Source: Albifimbria verrucaria
Taxonomy: Eukaryota; Ascomycota; Sordariomycetes; Hypocreales; Stachybotryaceae
DNA length: 64,000 nucleotides
Direction of reading: 5' to 3'
NCBI GenBank assembly: GCA_020081605.1
Contig: JAHREC010000007.1
Span: forward strand, 930,001-994,000
Shown: positions 48,081-58,830 of the stretch, piece after piece
Numbering within the stretch: the first letter of the stretch is position 1
Layout: each line of letters starts with the position of its first letter
The notes under the pieces: model-generated
What the model was told of the DNA's origin: nothing
The model's input: the letters and a program-made list of their open reading frames with translations, nothing else
Database searches by the model: none
Made by a program: the position numbers and the translations under genes

Positions 48081-50175
48081 ATGGGAGGCGAGATGGCGAT
48101 GTTGAGGATTCCTAAGCGACCATGGCGTCGAGCCGCCCTTAGCTTTTCATTTGCATCCTTTGTCACTTTTCTAATCAACCTGTCATTTACGATTTGGGCG
48201 AGCAGCCGCGATGGAGACCTCATTCAAAACGGAATCGGTCTGCTTTCCGAACAGAGCTGTGACAAAACGAAAACCATCAATACCTTCCTGCACATTCTCA
48301 TCAACATAATTAGTGCCATTCTCTTGGCTGGAAGCAACTACTGCATGCAGTGCCTCATGGCGCCCAACAGACCTCAGATCGATGCGGCTCATGAACGGCG
48401 AAAGTGGCTCGATATCGGCATTCCCAGCTTTCGCAATCTTTTCAGCATATCTACAAAGCACAAAGTGATATGGATACTGCTAGGCCTGTCCTCTTTGCCT
48501 CTGCACTTGCTGTAAGACGCTACTGTTGTGATTTCCGTCTTTTCTACATACTAAATCTGATGTCAAGTTACAACTCGGCTATACTAGCTTCGACATCAGT
48601 TAATCGGTACTGGATTGAGTTTCTCGAAGAGAGCGTTGCAATCGATAGAAATACAGACTCGATTACTGACCCTAAAGCTTTATCTGAAGTGGAACAAATT
48701 TTCAACATGATAGATGATGGGGCGCTGGTCAACATCACACTTGACGATTTTTTCAACCAATACGGGCGCCCATTTCAGTCGTCTCACGGCACACTTGTAT
48801 TTGTGATCCCTGACAATTTCACGTTTCCAACCACGTCCTGGCAAAAACCAACCCTCCAGCATTTAATACGGAGACGTGGGGCGGGAGAATGTCGAACGAC
48901 TGGATATGCTCATATGGTTCTCAAAATTGTAATGGCTATATAAACAACATGCGGCAAAATCCTCAACTATGGCGGAATCCAACAGGATTACACAGCAAAG
49001 ATATCAGGGAATTTACAGCCAGATTACAGAAGAGTCCTGCAAACTGCTTTATAGTTTGCCGCTATGCTGGATTGTCACGGTGTTGAATCTTGTTAAGGCA
49101 TTCTTGATGCTTTATGTCGCTTTCGGAGACTTCGAGGAGCCCCTTCTAACGATAGGAGACGCAGTGGTGTCTTTTCTTCGAAAGCCTGATCCCTGGACTG
49201 AATCGATGTGCTTGAAGCAAAGGGACAACTTCTCCAGTCACTCTGGTCTTTGGGACACCACGCCAGAACCATTCAAGCTCAAAGTAACTCGCAAGTTTCG
49301 CGCAGTACGCTGGGGCCGATGGCTCATAACGCTCCTTCTGTAAGCATCGGAAGAATGACTGCTTATATTCAACTAATGCTGACTTGACATAAGAATTGTG
49401 GCTACTCTATCTGCATGTATAGGACTCTTTTTCTTGGGTATGAAGTCTCTGAGAAGTCTCTTAGGAAGAGAGCCTACAATACAAGAGTTTGGCCTTGGAG
49501 TCCCTCATAGGGAAACATTCCTGCAAATAATTTTGGATCAGGAATGGTATCACTTCTATTTAGTGTACTTCTTGCCAACGTACCACAAGTTGTGCTTTCC
49601 CTTGCCTATGTCAGTTACAACGCCATCTTGACATGCATTTCTGCTGCCAGCGAATGGAACAGCTATGGTATTCATCGGAAAGGCCTTAGAGTTTCCACCG
49701 AGCCTCAGGAGCCCAGAGAGAAGATTATTTCTTGCAGCTTCCGTACAGGTTATCGATACCGTTGCTTGTGTTCTCGAGTGCTCTGCACTGGTTAATTTCC
49801 CAGAGCATATTCGTTGTGGCATTGGGCGACAGGAGGTTTAAGGAAGAAGATATGTTCTCTTTCGAATCGGAGGAGTACGTGAGTTACATTAGGTGCGGTT
49901 GGTCACCACTTGGGCTTCTCTGTTGTATCATCGTGGGCTTTTTTATGCTCTTGGCGCTACTTACGTTAGCGTTTGCACAACTACCTCCCAGTGGCATTCC
50001 TATGGCTTCAAGCCGAAGCGCTGTAATTTCTGCAGCTTGTCATGTTTATTACGAGAAGTTGGCTTGGGAAAAGCCAGTAAAATGGGGCGTGGTTGAGTCT
50101 GAAGGGGAAGTAGGACATTGTTCCTTTTCTAGCGAGGAAGTTGAAGCGCCCGAAGAAGGAAAGTTATATGCATAG
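48081..50175 (+). CDS. DUF6536 multi-pass membrane protein
   Basis: Ascomycete membrane protein family of unknown role. The N-terminal block contains the DUF6536 landmarks WRRAALSFSFASFVTFLINL, FLHILINIISAILLAGSNYCM, RRKWLDIGIPSFRNLF and LGLSSLPLHLLYNSAI (spanning an intron starting near 48512). The middle is an ectodomain, the C-terminal half carries further helices (WIVTVLNLVKAFLMLYVAF, LSACIGLFFLGMKSL, LLFSVLLANVPQVVLSLAYV, LLCCIIVGFFMLLALLTLAF), ending EEVEAPEEGKLYA. A second intron is near 49340-49395. At least four frame breaks (about 48855, 49000, 49535, 49730) are needed; all are compatible with lost single bases, but I did not fix each one. Length about 650 residues, usual for the family. 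Confidence 0.8.
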
Positions 50176-50592
50176 AGAATATTGTAATTTAGCATTAGAT
50201 CTATAGAAATAAAACATTCATGACTCGTAGCTAATCTGGCATCATATCTACACCACGGCCAACGAAGCCACTCTCTTGGTAACTCCATAGCAGGAATTGT
50301 AAAACTCAAAGAATGTTTGCCTTGAGAAATGGTGATGACACCCCACTTCTTGCTTCAATTTCGTCCCATGGAGAAAATTGCCATGCTCTAATTACGTAGT
50401 CAAGTATCCCTGATCCGATAACTACCCCTAAAAGTGACTTGAATCCGCATTTAATAATATTGTGATATCAAAGTTACGAAGAATCGTGTCATAACGAGCG
50501 ATACTGAGATTTAAGCACACTACGTCCACGCAAATTTTGAATATAATAGCACCGATGTAAATTCTGGCAATCAAGACAAGTGTACTAGCAAA
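50176..50592. other. Intergenic, 0.4 kb
   Basis: 3' flanks of two convergent genes. No gene seen. Confidence 0.5.
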
Positions 50593-51063
50593 TCACTTGG
50601 GCACATTAAGAACCTCTCCATCCTTTTTCAGGTATGTAGTAAGGTGCCCCACTGATAACAAAGCTTTGCTCGTGTCAATCCATGTTTCCTCGTCCTTAAT
50701 CGCCGCAGGCCAGTCAGGGTCAGTCATGACATTTGCGATGACCTCCATACTAGAAATGGTATACTCGAGAAAGCAATCAAAGTCAGCAAATTCCCATGTG
50801 GGCCGGTGCGTACTGAATTTTGCTTTGAGCGCTTCATTGAGTGTGGCAGGCGTCGTGAACTGGATTCTTGTCAACGGTGCCAATAGCTGAGGTAACATGC
50901 TGCTATGTCTTACAATGGAATATTCGATAACACCATGCTTCTTGAAAATGGGAAGGGCAAGCGGAAGATGAACTTCAGTGATCCACTTGATGAATTCCTC
51001 ATGGGTATGTTCTTTCTGTCGATAGTGAGTAACAGTGTACTTCAAAGGAGCTTGTCCTGCCAT
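50593..51063 (-). CDS. EthD-domain protein
   Basis: 156 residues, single exon, intact. The ferredoxin-like EthD fold shows in KYTVTHYRQKEHTHEEFIKW, VHLPLALPIFKKHGVIEYSI and the C-terminal VMTDPDWPAAIKDEETWIDT. Family members act as small oxygenase-like or dehydratase-like enzymes in fungal secondary metabolism, or have no known activity. No biosynthetic backbone gene lies next to it, so its pathway is unclear. Start MAGQAPLKYTV. Confidence 0.88.
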   Translation of the reverse strand: MAGQAPLKYTVTHYRQKEHTHEEFIKWITEVHLPLALPIFKKHGVIEYSIVRHSSMLPQLLAPLTRIQFTTPATLNEALKAKFSTHRPTWEFADFDCFLEYTISSMEVIANVMTDPDWPAAIKDEETWIDTSKALLSVGHLTTYLKKDGEVLNVPK

Positions 51064-51752
51064 GTTGAGTGTCTATGGGCTGGTTATCTTGCGCATATAT
51101 TGGGATAAAATATTAATCTTCTCAAAAGAGGGGATGGAGAGTCTATTTCTACGCATCCTATCGGACTCACTTACGTACTGATGAACTGTTGGCTTACCTC
51201 CGCACCAACCACCTTTATCAGCTCGTGTCTGCAGTTGGCCCTACACTTTATCAGAAATTTTTTGATAAAATGTCACTTCGTGCCGAATGGCTATTGGGGG
51301 CTGAGGTGCATGGGCTGTGCGATTCAATTTCTTGGAACCAACAGTCGACATCACTACCACACCTAGCATACCGGCAGAAGTTGCCAGGTATATGGATGTA
51401 GCATAAAAATGCCCTGTCTAGCTTCCGATTGATGTATCAAGTCCTAATTCACTCGTCGCCTCCGGGCCCTCCGGACCCAGTTACCCAAGTCTGTACGTTA
51501 CAACAACTAATTTTAAAGATGGACATGTTGTTTTGGGATATTCAACTAACCTTAGGACGAGGATGGCTGTTACTGCATAAGCCCCACAACGAAGCTTAGC
51601 CGTCTCTTAGTTTGGGTCCTAGTCTAGACTGCAAATTTGCTGCATCTACAGCGGGCGCAGTTCTATAACTTGAATCGGGGCTTAGGCTTTGATCTCAGAT
51701 CTCGCATTGCAGACCGAACCGTTCGAATTCCTCTCTTTGTTGCTCAGTTCTC
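51064..51752. other. Divergent promoter region, EthD gene / Zn2Cys6 factor
   Basis: No supported gene; the palindrome found in the urease cluster was not seen here. Confidence 0.45.
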
Positions 51753-54077
51753 ATGTCGACGCAAGGCGACAGATCCAGCGACGAGTCTAGTGCTACTAGG
51801 CCGTACCGTCTCCAAAGCGACGCCGGCCATGTGACCGGTGCCGTGAGCGAAAGTTGCGATGCCCGCAGGAGGGCGAGCCGCCGTGCCGTAGGTGCCAGCA
51901 AGCTCAGGCTCTGTGTACATTTCGCGACAGGCCACGGAGACGACCTCCAAAAGATCGTCGGCGGGCGTGGCCGACACTAGTACTATGCTTGCGGAGGCTG
52001 CAGAGCAGCAGGCTCGTAGTGAGTCAAGACCAGTAGAAACAGACGCGCAGTTGCATACTGTTGCGTGGAGCGATGAAAACCACTTGGCTACTGCAGAATC
52101 TGGAACAAACACGCCACAACTCGACGACATGGACCTCATAGCTCCAGCGACACAGTTTTCTCAAAGCCTGGACCATGTCATGGGCCACACTGCGGTCCTT
52201 CTGGGAGGTTCATCCGAAGCCGATCCTTGGTTACTTAGGCATTGCAGGTTTGATGACTACGGATTGCGACAGTTTCATGAGCTGCAATTCCGACACGTTG
52301 GAGGCGTTCCAACAGTTGGAAAGATTCCAGTGCATTTCCTCGTCACGCCTGATAATCTCATTGATGGCGCAGCAGCTGAGACGCAGGTTGCTGAAATTAA
52401 CCATCTTCGAGAACAACTGAACCGAGTCATCCCTCTGGCTTGGGGCGTAAGATTGGTCCGACTGTGGGTTTTGAGACAGGAACATAGAAATGCCATACAT
52501 ACTGACCTTGTGAACCAGATTTTACAGACACGTCTTTCCTCTCCTACCCATAATATCATCGACATATTTTGGGAATGAACCTGCTGAAAGCCTGCCTTCG
52601 TGTGATTCCTTAAGCAACGTCCCCTGCCATCTTCTCGGCGCTATTTATGGCTCGGCTCTGCCTTTTGCGCGAAACGATGATCATTTGGCCATCCTTGAAA
52701 TACACAACAAACTTCCTCAGGATACTGTATGGCGTATAGTTTACGATTCTCTTCAAGAGCAGTTTCACCGACCACGTCTTTCCGTTCTGCAGGCTGCCAT
52801 CCTCTATCTTCATAAGGAAGGCCAAGCCCGGCAAAGTCATGTAATGTCGCCGACAGCGTTCAAATGGTCTTTTATGGGCAGCATTGTGGGCATGGCGCAC
52901 AGTCTTGGGCTGCACCTGGAGACTCGTATGTGTGCGATACCCATGGAGGAGAAGCAAATCCGACGCAGGGTGTGGTGGGCTGTGTATATCGAGGATAAAT
53001 GGTTGTCTCTACTATTGGGCAGACCGCCTTACATCCGTTTTGATGAATGGGATGTTACTGACCTGGATGATACCGATTTTGGGCCTCCTAACGCTGTTCC
53101 ATTCTCCTCAGTCCCTCTTCACAAGGTTACAGCCCCATTTCGCGACATGGCACGTCTCGCCACCATTGCCGACTCGGTTCAGTCTTCATTTTAGTAAGTT
53201 CGGTCCGTCATTCTAATTGCAGTGCCGAACTCTGTTGCTAACAGTCATGCGGCTCCTTGAAATCTTGTCAGCGCCTAGCCGAGGACTTATCAGCCTCAAT
53301 CGAAACAGCAAAACCAATCTTTGAGCGGCTTGGTGCTTGGCGGTCCACAATATCTGTTCCGGAGCCGCTGCATCTGGGCGCACACCACGATGATCTTGGC
53401 GCCGATCCTGAATACCCAGCTACCGTCTACTTTTCCTACATCACTCTTGTCGCATATGTGTGGCGAGCCTTGCTGCGTCCAACCGTGTCGTCCACGCCAC
53501 CACCGTTGATTGTTGACACTGATCAACTGTTTCAAGACACTCTCGACATTAGCCAGCAAACATTTCGATATGAAGGATTGAGCTGGAATCTCCCGGATCT
53601 TTCCGAGATCGAACTACCTTCAATGTCCGGCAACAACGGTTCCATTGCAACAATTCGGGAGTTATACCAGGCCTCATTAAGTTGGGCAGTAAGCGTGGTT
53701 GATTTCACTCACCAATTATCTCCTGGTAACTTTGGCGAATTTTGGTATGGCTGTAAGTAACAACCTCGCTATATTTGCATTGATGTCTGTTATCATGGCC
53801 ATGTCTGACTGGTAATGCTTGCATAGGGTCAAATATCTGCTTCGCTGTTGTATCCAACTTTGCTATGGTTATTTTCATACAGTCACCCAGCCCAGAAGTC
53901 GCCACAAAATCCAAGATGATGCTTGACAAGTGGCGAGGCGTGGTACGGGAACAAAGCAAGATTTCGCCGTTACTGTTACTCGCCTTGTTACGGGTAAACG
54001 GCTTCTTTACAGCTGGGTTATCTGACATTTTCTCTTTGCCGATGCATGTCAAGCAAACCATCACGGCTGAGAACTAG
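51753..54077 (+). CDS. Zn2Cys6 transcription factor
   Basis: Nuclear regulator. The binuclear zinc cluster is CDRCRERKLRC, then CRRCQQAQALC, with a basic stretch on both sides (PKRRRP, RPRRRPP). The fungal TF domain follows: LHKEGQARQSHVMSPTAFKW, LGLHLETRMCAIPMEEKQIR, RRRVWWAVYIEDKWLSLLLG, RPPYIRFDEWDV. It ends LPMHVKQTITAEN. Introns about 53196-53244 and about 53754-53826. Frame breaks at about 51802 (G), 51951 (A4 run), 52547 (C3 run) and 53191 (T4 run) each fit one lost base. The next genes downstream are the Cys-rich protein and the nickel/urease genes, so it is a candidate cluster regulator (inference only). Confidence 0.88.
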
Positions 54078-54167
54078 TTATGTAATAGCCAAAGCTCCAC
54101 CCATGCTGGGCTTGGATAGCTTAGTGACTCAGTGCGCTCTAGGCACCGGCCAAATTGGCCGATTCGC

Positions 54168-54198
54168 TCGGCGAAATATTTTGGAATGATTTCGCCGA
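54168..54198. promoter_or_regulatory. Inverted repeat upstream of the Cys-rich gene
   Basis: TCGGCGAAAT (54168-54177) and its exact reverse complement ATTTCGCCGA (54189-54198) separated by 11 bp, 94 bp before the ATG of the Cys-rich gene. The arms share the core found in the urease cluster promoters. Confidence 0.6.
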
Positions 54199-54291
54199 CA
54201 TAGGGCGGTGCTCCGGCAGTGTTATAAGTCACAGCTAGAACTGCTGCAAGGCTATGCCAAGCATATTATTCTTCAAGCCATTATCATTGCA

Positions 54292-54615
54292 ATGGACAGA
54301 TATATCGATTTCACCAGACCCTCCACGGCGTCTTCACAGACTGGAGGGCTGTGTCGCTGTGATGCATGCATCCCACCACAGTTCCGAGAACCTTGTCGTT
54401 GCCAGCAATGCATGCTTCTTCGACAAGAACGCCAGCCGTGTCGGTGTGATCAATGCATCCTTCCATGTCCTAGTGCGCCTCCATATCGCACCTCGGAGAA
54501 CCGACCTCCACCATCGTACGACGAGGCAATGCAATCTAACAGACCTACAACGGGTGGGTACTCGAGTTCATCAAATCAAAGGACCAAGAGAATGACTTTA
54601 AACAAAACCGAATGA
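54292..54615 (+). CDS. Cys-rich CRCxxC-repeat protein with PPxY motif
   Basis: 107 residues from the ATG at 54292, single exon, intact. Three CRCxxC units at residues 21-26, 35-40 and 50-55 (CRCDACI, CRCQQCM, CRCDQCI), spaced about 15 residues, plus a tenth cysteine at 59. The arrangement suggests metal binding, like a small metallothionein or metallochaperone. After it comes PPPSYDEAM (residues 72-80), a PPxY motif that WW-domain ubiquitin ligases of the Rsp5 type recognise. No signal peptide or membrane helix. I know no named family with this layout. It lies between the Zn2Cys6 factor and the nickel transporter and has an inverted repeat like the cluster motif upstream, so a nickel-handling or transporter-turnover role is a reasonable guess. 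Confidence 0.7.
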   Translation: MDRYIDFTRPSTASSQTGGLCRCDACIPPQFREPCRCQQCMLLRQERQPCRCDQCILPCPSAPPYRTSENRPPPSYDEAMQSNRPTTGGYSSSSNQRTKRMTLNKTE

Positions 54616-55385
54616 ATCTATACAAATGGGTTCTCTCATTCAAACGCCAATCATAGTTTTCTTTTTGAAGTAAGTGATCATTCGCCTCAGCTATTTCTGA
54701 TCCAAACTCACACGTCACAGACACGATGTCTCACACAACCAAGATTTGGCTCCGTTATAACTTCCGTTAGAGTCAGTTCACTGAAATCATTGGGTATTAT
54801 TAGGCTAACCCGACTACACTGACATCTATACATCAGTCATCCTCAAGAGGACGAGGAGACGAAGCCGGTGAAAATGTACTGGGCAGTGGAGAGAGAATAC
54901 GATTTAACCAATGCGGATTAGTTGCCCTTGAATAGGCAGAACAAATTTGAGTCTCCTTCAATGACTGGGGAAAAACAGAAAGTCAAGGGAAAATAATGCT
55001 TTTGGCTCAAACATTTGGCCCATTATGCGTATTAATAAGAAGTCACAGTAAAAGAAAAAACAAAGAAAGTCTTTCCACGGGATAAGAAATGCATAGTAGA
55101 GTATTTCTGCTGGTTTATGCTTGTGTGAATTTTCTGTGGTTCAAAAATATAATGCGAGCCTTCCGAGCTCTTAATTCACATTAGAATTTGACCCAAACGA
55201 CAGACTCAATCGTACCATTAATATTTCATCTGGTATACACGAAGCTAGAAAAGGGTTTTACGACAGATATTTCATGTAGCAACGAGCTTGCCACAAGAGC
55301 TCTTGACGTCAACATTATTCAACAAGACACGGTACTTGCTTCAAAGTGGAGTGAGGAGTTTAGATAATCTCTATGTAATGTGACT
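54616..55385. other. Intergenic, 0.8 kb
   Basis: 3' flanks of two convergent genes. No gene seen. Confidence 0.5.
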
Positions 55386-56662
55386 TCAGTCAGTTTTCCG
55401 TGTCATATGTACAGAAGTATGCTCCACTGGAGTGGGTGGAGAGTTTTGCGCATGGGTAGCCGATATGGCTTGTTCCTCATTAACCTGTTCAGCAGATTCC
55501 TCGGTAACTGACTGCTGATACCTCCTTTCAATACATCTTATCCAAGGCTTGTACAATGCTACCGACCCAAGACCTATGACTAGAAACAGAGCACAGACCG
55601 AGCCACCTATTATGTCAAAGTTATCCCCTATGGCCGATACACCATCCCAGAAAGAACCATTGGGATTGGCAATATTTTGAGCTAAGGATAGAACTTGAAC
55701 GATGCCAATGAACGCAGAAATAATTACCGTTATAGCTGTCAGGGTTATGGAGTAGTAGAGAATCATAACAAGATCTCGCGAAAAAGCTTTCGAGGTATAA
55801 AGTGCCATCATCAAGGCGCCATCTGAAGTGTCGAGAAGGCACATACCGGCTGTTGTCAAAGAGTTAGTCCACGTAAGATTAACGTATGATAAAGACTGCT
55901 TACATGTGAAAAGAATCGGGAATATCAGGATGAGCCAGATATCAGTTCCCTTTAGGGCTTGAACACTAGTGATACCCAATATGGCGACCTCGGAGCTGGT
56001 ATCAAACCCCAAACCAAAAACGACGCCGAGGGATACATCTTCCAAGGCCGATCAATAACTCGAAAGAGTTTGTGACAAAGACGTGTGAGGAATCCACCGC
56101 CCTCGAGAGCCAGGTAATCTGAACCTGATGTGACTTCATCTTCGTTGTAAGCTTGAGATGCCGTGGACATGCGCTGCCTCTCCGCAATGGCCTGTCGCAA
56201 GCGTCGGGCCAATCTATAAAGCACCCATGCGTTCCCAATGCAAAGAATAATCAAGAATGGTGCACTGACACTAGTACCTATAATATTCCCTACTCTTTGG
56301 AAGTCATCGAACTTGCGTTGCAGGGCGCCGCTAGTTGCTGCGACCACAATGCATGTAATTATAACGATGGTGCTGTGTCCGAGAGAGAAGAAAGTCCCGA
56401 CTGTAGCTGGTCGCTGTCCTGAAGCAATAAGTCGTCTAGTTGTAAGGTCGATGGCTGATATGTGATCAGCGTCGAGAGCATGGCGCAGACCAAGTGTGTA
56501 GGACAGCGCGGCAGAAGAAATGAGGCGCGGATGAAAATGCAAGACAACAGCGACAGCACCCCAAACGATAGCATTGACCGAAATGAGAATAGAGATAATT
56601 CGAATGCAGTTGTTGGGAATCCCACTCAGCCATTTCGGCTTCCGATAGGGAGGCGACCCCAT
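55386..56662 (-). CDS. NiCoT-family nickel/cobalt transporter
   Basis: Imports Ni2+ (possibly Co2+) across the plasma membrane with high affinity; nickel is the urease cofactor. The family signature LRHALDADHISAIDLTTR in helix II is complete, as are FFSLGHSTIVI, LGVVFGLGFDTSSEVAILG and GMCLLDTSDGALMMALY. Eight hydrophobic segments, about 400 residues. Start MGSPPYRKPKWLSGIPNN at 56662. Intron 55850-55903. One frame break at GGG 56030-56032 (plus strand) fits one lost base and joins WKMYP to LGVVFGLGF. It is followed on the same strand upstream by UreD; the promoter between them holds a TTCGGCGAA palindrome. Confidence 0.95.
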
Positions 56663-57349
56663 GTGTCTCGAAGAGAGGTGAGTTGGAGCATTCGGGTTCT
56701 CCAGTTTAGTTGACTTGTGAAGTTGAGAATGAGTTGAATATGATATATAGAGATATACACCTGCTTGCGCTGAGTTCCGATTGCCAAGTCCAACATCGAT
56801 TTCTCTTTCACAAATTCGTCCGGCTTATATACAGCTTGGCTTACTTTGAAGGGGTTCGTAATCCACCTGAATGAACTGCACCTTTACCTAATTTGGTAGC
56901 TTTTGGCCGACGTCCTGGCGTCTGAAAAGCTTTCGGCGAAATATGTAGGACCCATGCAAATGGCGGAAAGCCCGTCGTCCCCTGTACTCGGTAGCATGTG
57001 GGAAATCGACAAAGGCCATCTTGCGCCAACAAAACTACAGACGGGGATAAATCGTTTTTAAAGAAGCCACAAGAAACTTCTGTGTACCATAAGTCGAACA
57101 AAGCTCTATCACCACCTCTTGGCGTGTATAACTAACTCACTTCTGATTCTTCGATTAGTCCCAGCTAGCATAAACGGACAGTTCCGGGGTCAAACAAGGT
57201 TGCCCTTGCCCTGCCCTGTATTTCGACAGGTTCTTACATGTAGCCGCAATATAGCTAAGAACGGCTAAAATATTAACAATGCTTGAATTGAACAGTGATA
57301 TGAGCCTTTTCATGCTTATCGATTTCCTTAGTTACCCCCATGCATCGCT
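56663..57349. other. Intergenic, NiCoT promoter / UreD 3' flank
   Basis: No gene. Contains the palindrome at 56932. Confidence 0.5.
56932..56940. promoter_or_regulatory. TTCGGCGAA palindrome, nickel transporter promoter
   Basis: Perfect TTCGGCGAA, 270 bp upstream of the NiCoT start codon; flanked by TT on the left and AT on the right. The same 9-mer is in the two divergent promoters of the urease cluster. Confidence 0.55.
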
Positions 57350-58310
57350 CTAACGATCCTCGAGACAAATAAGGAATTGTCGACCAAAATCTTTCAGTAT
57401 AGTCCCTTCTTTGATCATCATTTCACGGAGCCACCGTCTAGCTGTACCAACCTCGTTGGCCCCGAATTTGACGATAACAAAGCCGCGAATAGAGGCAGCA
57501 GTCCAGATCAGACCCTCATAGGAGTTCTTAACCTCTTTCTTGTTCCCAGCCCAACACTTTGCTCCGATACGAGGATGTTGAGAAAACTCTCTCAAGAAGA
57601 AGCCACCGAGCTGCATAAAGTGTTCACCTCCAATGATGAGAGTACCAAAAACCCCTTTCCCGTCCATGCTATCCCGTATCGAGAGGGGACTTTGAATCAT
57701 CGCTATTGCTAAGAATCATATTGTCTCTCAATACCAGCCTACTGCCTTGTGGCTTCGTGTTTTTATGAGTCTCTAGAGATGAGTTGGGTATTTTCCAGAT
57801 TTCGTTGCTTGAACGAAATAATGTCAGGCTCCAAGACTCTCCCATTGCACTTCTGCCCTCAGAGATCCAATCTAAGAAGCACAAGTTTGATCGACTACAC
57901 ATGTGAAACACTTGACGTTGTTCATATCTGCTGTTTCGAAAAGGCTGGATTGGATCTGGCAGCACCACTAATGACGCGCCACCTTCAATCGTTACAGTCA
58001 AATTTTGTCGGGCAGTAGTATCATGTGTCACCGACTTGTAAATCTTTGTGCTGCCCTGTGTCAGCAAGCCAAGCCGAGCATTGCTATGAACATGAGCACT
58101 GAGCTCGATGTGATCTTTTGGAACCAGACCGCCGCCGTGGCTGATGATGAATGCCAACACGGCGCGACGGTCATGAGCGATATCCGGGGCTATCAGCTTG
58201 ACGGGATATGATGCTGCGAGATTGCATACCCTTGAGCCTGACGTATCGGCCTGAACTGCGATCAAACCATAGCCTTTAGACGCCTGTTTATTGAGGATGT
58301 TTGTTGACAT
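57350..58310 (-). CDS. ureD: Urease accessory protein UreD
   Basis: Scaffold of the urease activation complex; binds apo-urease and recruits UreF and UreG to insert nickel. Seen: the N-terminal YPVKLIAPDI, SHGGGLVPKDHIELSAHVHS, the conserved LLTQGSTKIYK, LVVLPDPIQPFRNSRYEQRQ, LDWISEGRSAMGESWSLTLF, then in the second frame SIRDSMDGKGVFGTLIIGGEH and the C-terminal WTAASIRGFVIVKFGANEVGTARRWLR, end FLICLEDR. Intronless. The frame changes in the overlap near 57670-57700; loss of a CT pair in a CCCCTCTCG run, or one extra base, explains it. About 310 residues in total, the usual length. It shares a divergent promoter with urease. Confidence 0.93.
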
Positions 58311-58830
58311 AGGCGGATTCTCTGGGGGTCGAAATCTAAAACAAATCTTTGCTCATCTACGAAGGGAGAGAATGAGCATCGAATATAGATAGACGAAGTG
58401 GACAAGACTCTGTGCAGCAATAGGAAGCATCACCAGACACAAAGTCTGTTTCCATTCGGGATACGAGTTAGTAGTTCTCTCAGGAACCAGCTTAGAACAA
58501 GAGCGTTGTCTGGGCCATTTTGTTCTGTTCGCTGTGGAGCTTCGGCGAATGTTCCCAGACTTACACACCACGGAACTCTAGTGTCCACTTTCGCCGCGCG
58601 GCTTCTACCTTTTCACACCAACAGACAGTTAGCTTGCTTACTCTTCAGCGCCACTTGATAATAGCGGCTCGTATCAAAGTGACTTATATGTAACTAGCTG
58701 AAGCCTATTGTGCTTCTGGTTGAAAACCCCCAACACTGCGATTGTCTGGTTGAATAACCGCCATCCATCAAGTATAAAAACCACACACGCTGATCTGAGT
58801 ATACTGGGACTCTCAACACCACAACTAGCT
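58311..58830. other. Divergent promoter, UreD / urease
   Basis: 520 bp between the two start codons. Holds a perfect palindrome at 58541 and a partial one at 58590. Confidence 0.6.
58541..58549. promoter_or_regulatory. TTCGGCGAA palindrome, UreD/urease promoter
   Basis: Perfect TTCGGCGAA near the middle of the divergent promoter. A second, incomplete copy TTCGCCG lies at 58590-58596. Confidence 0.55.
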
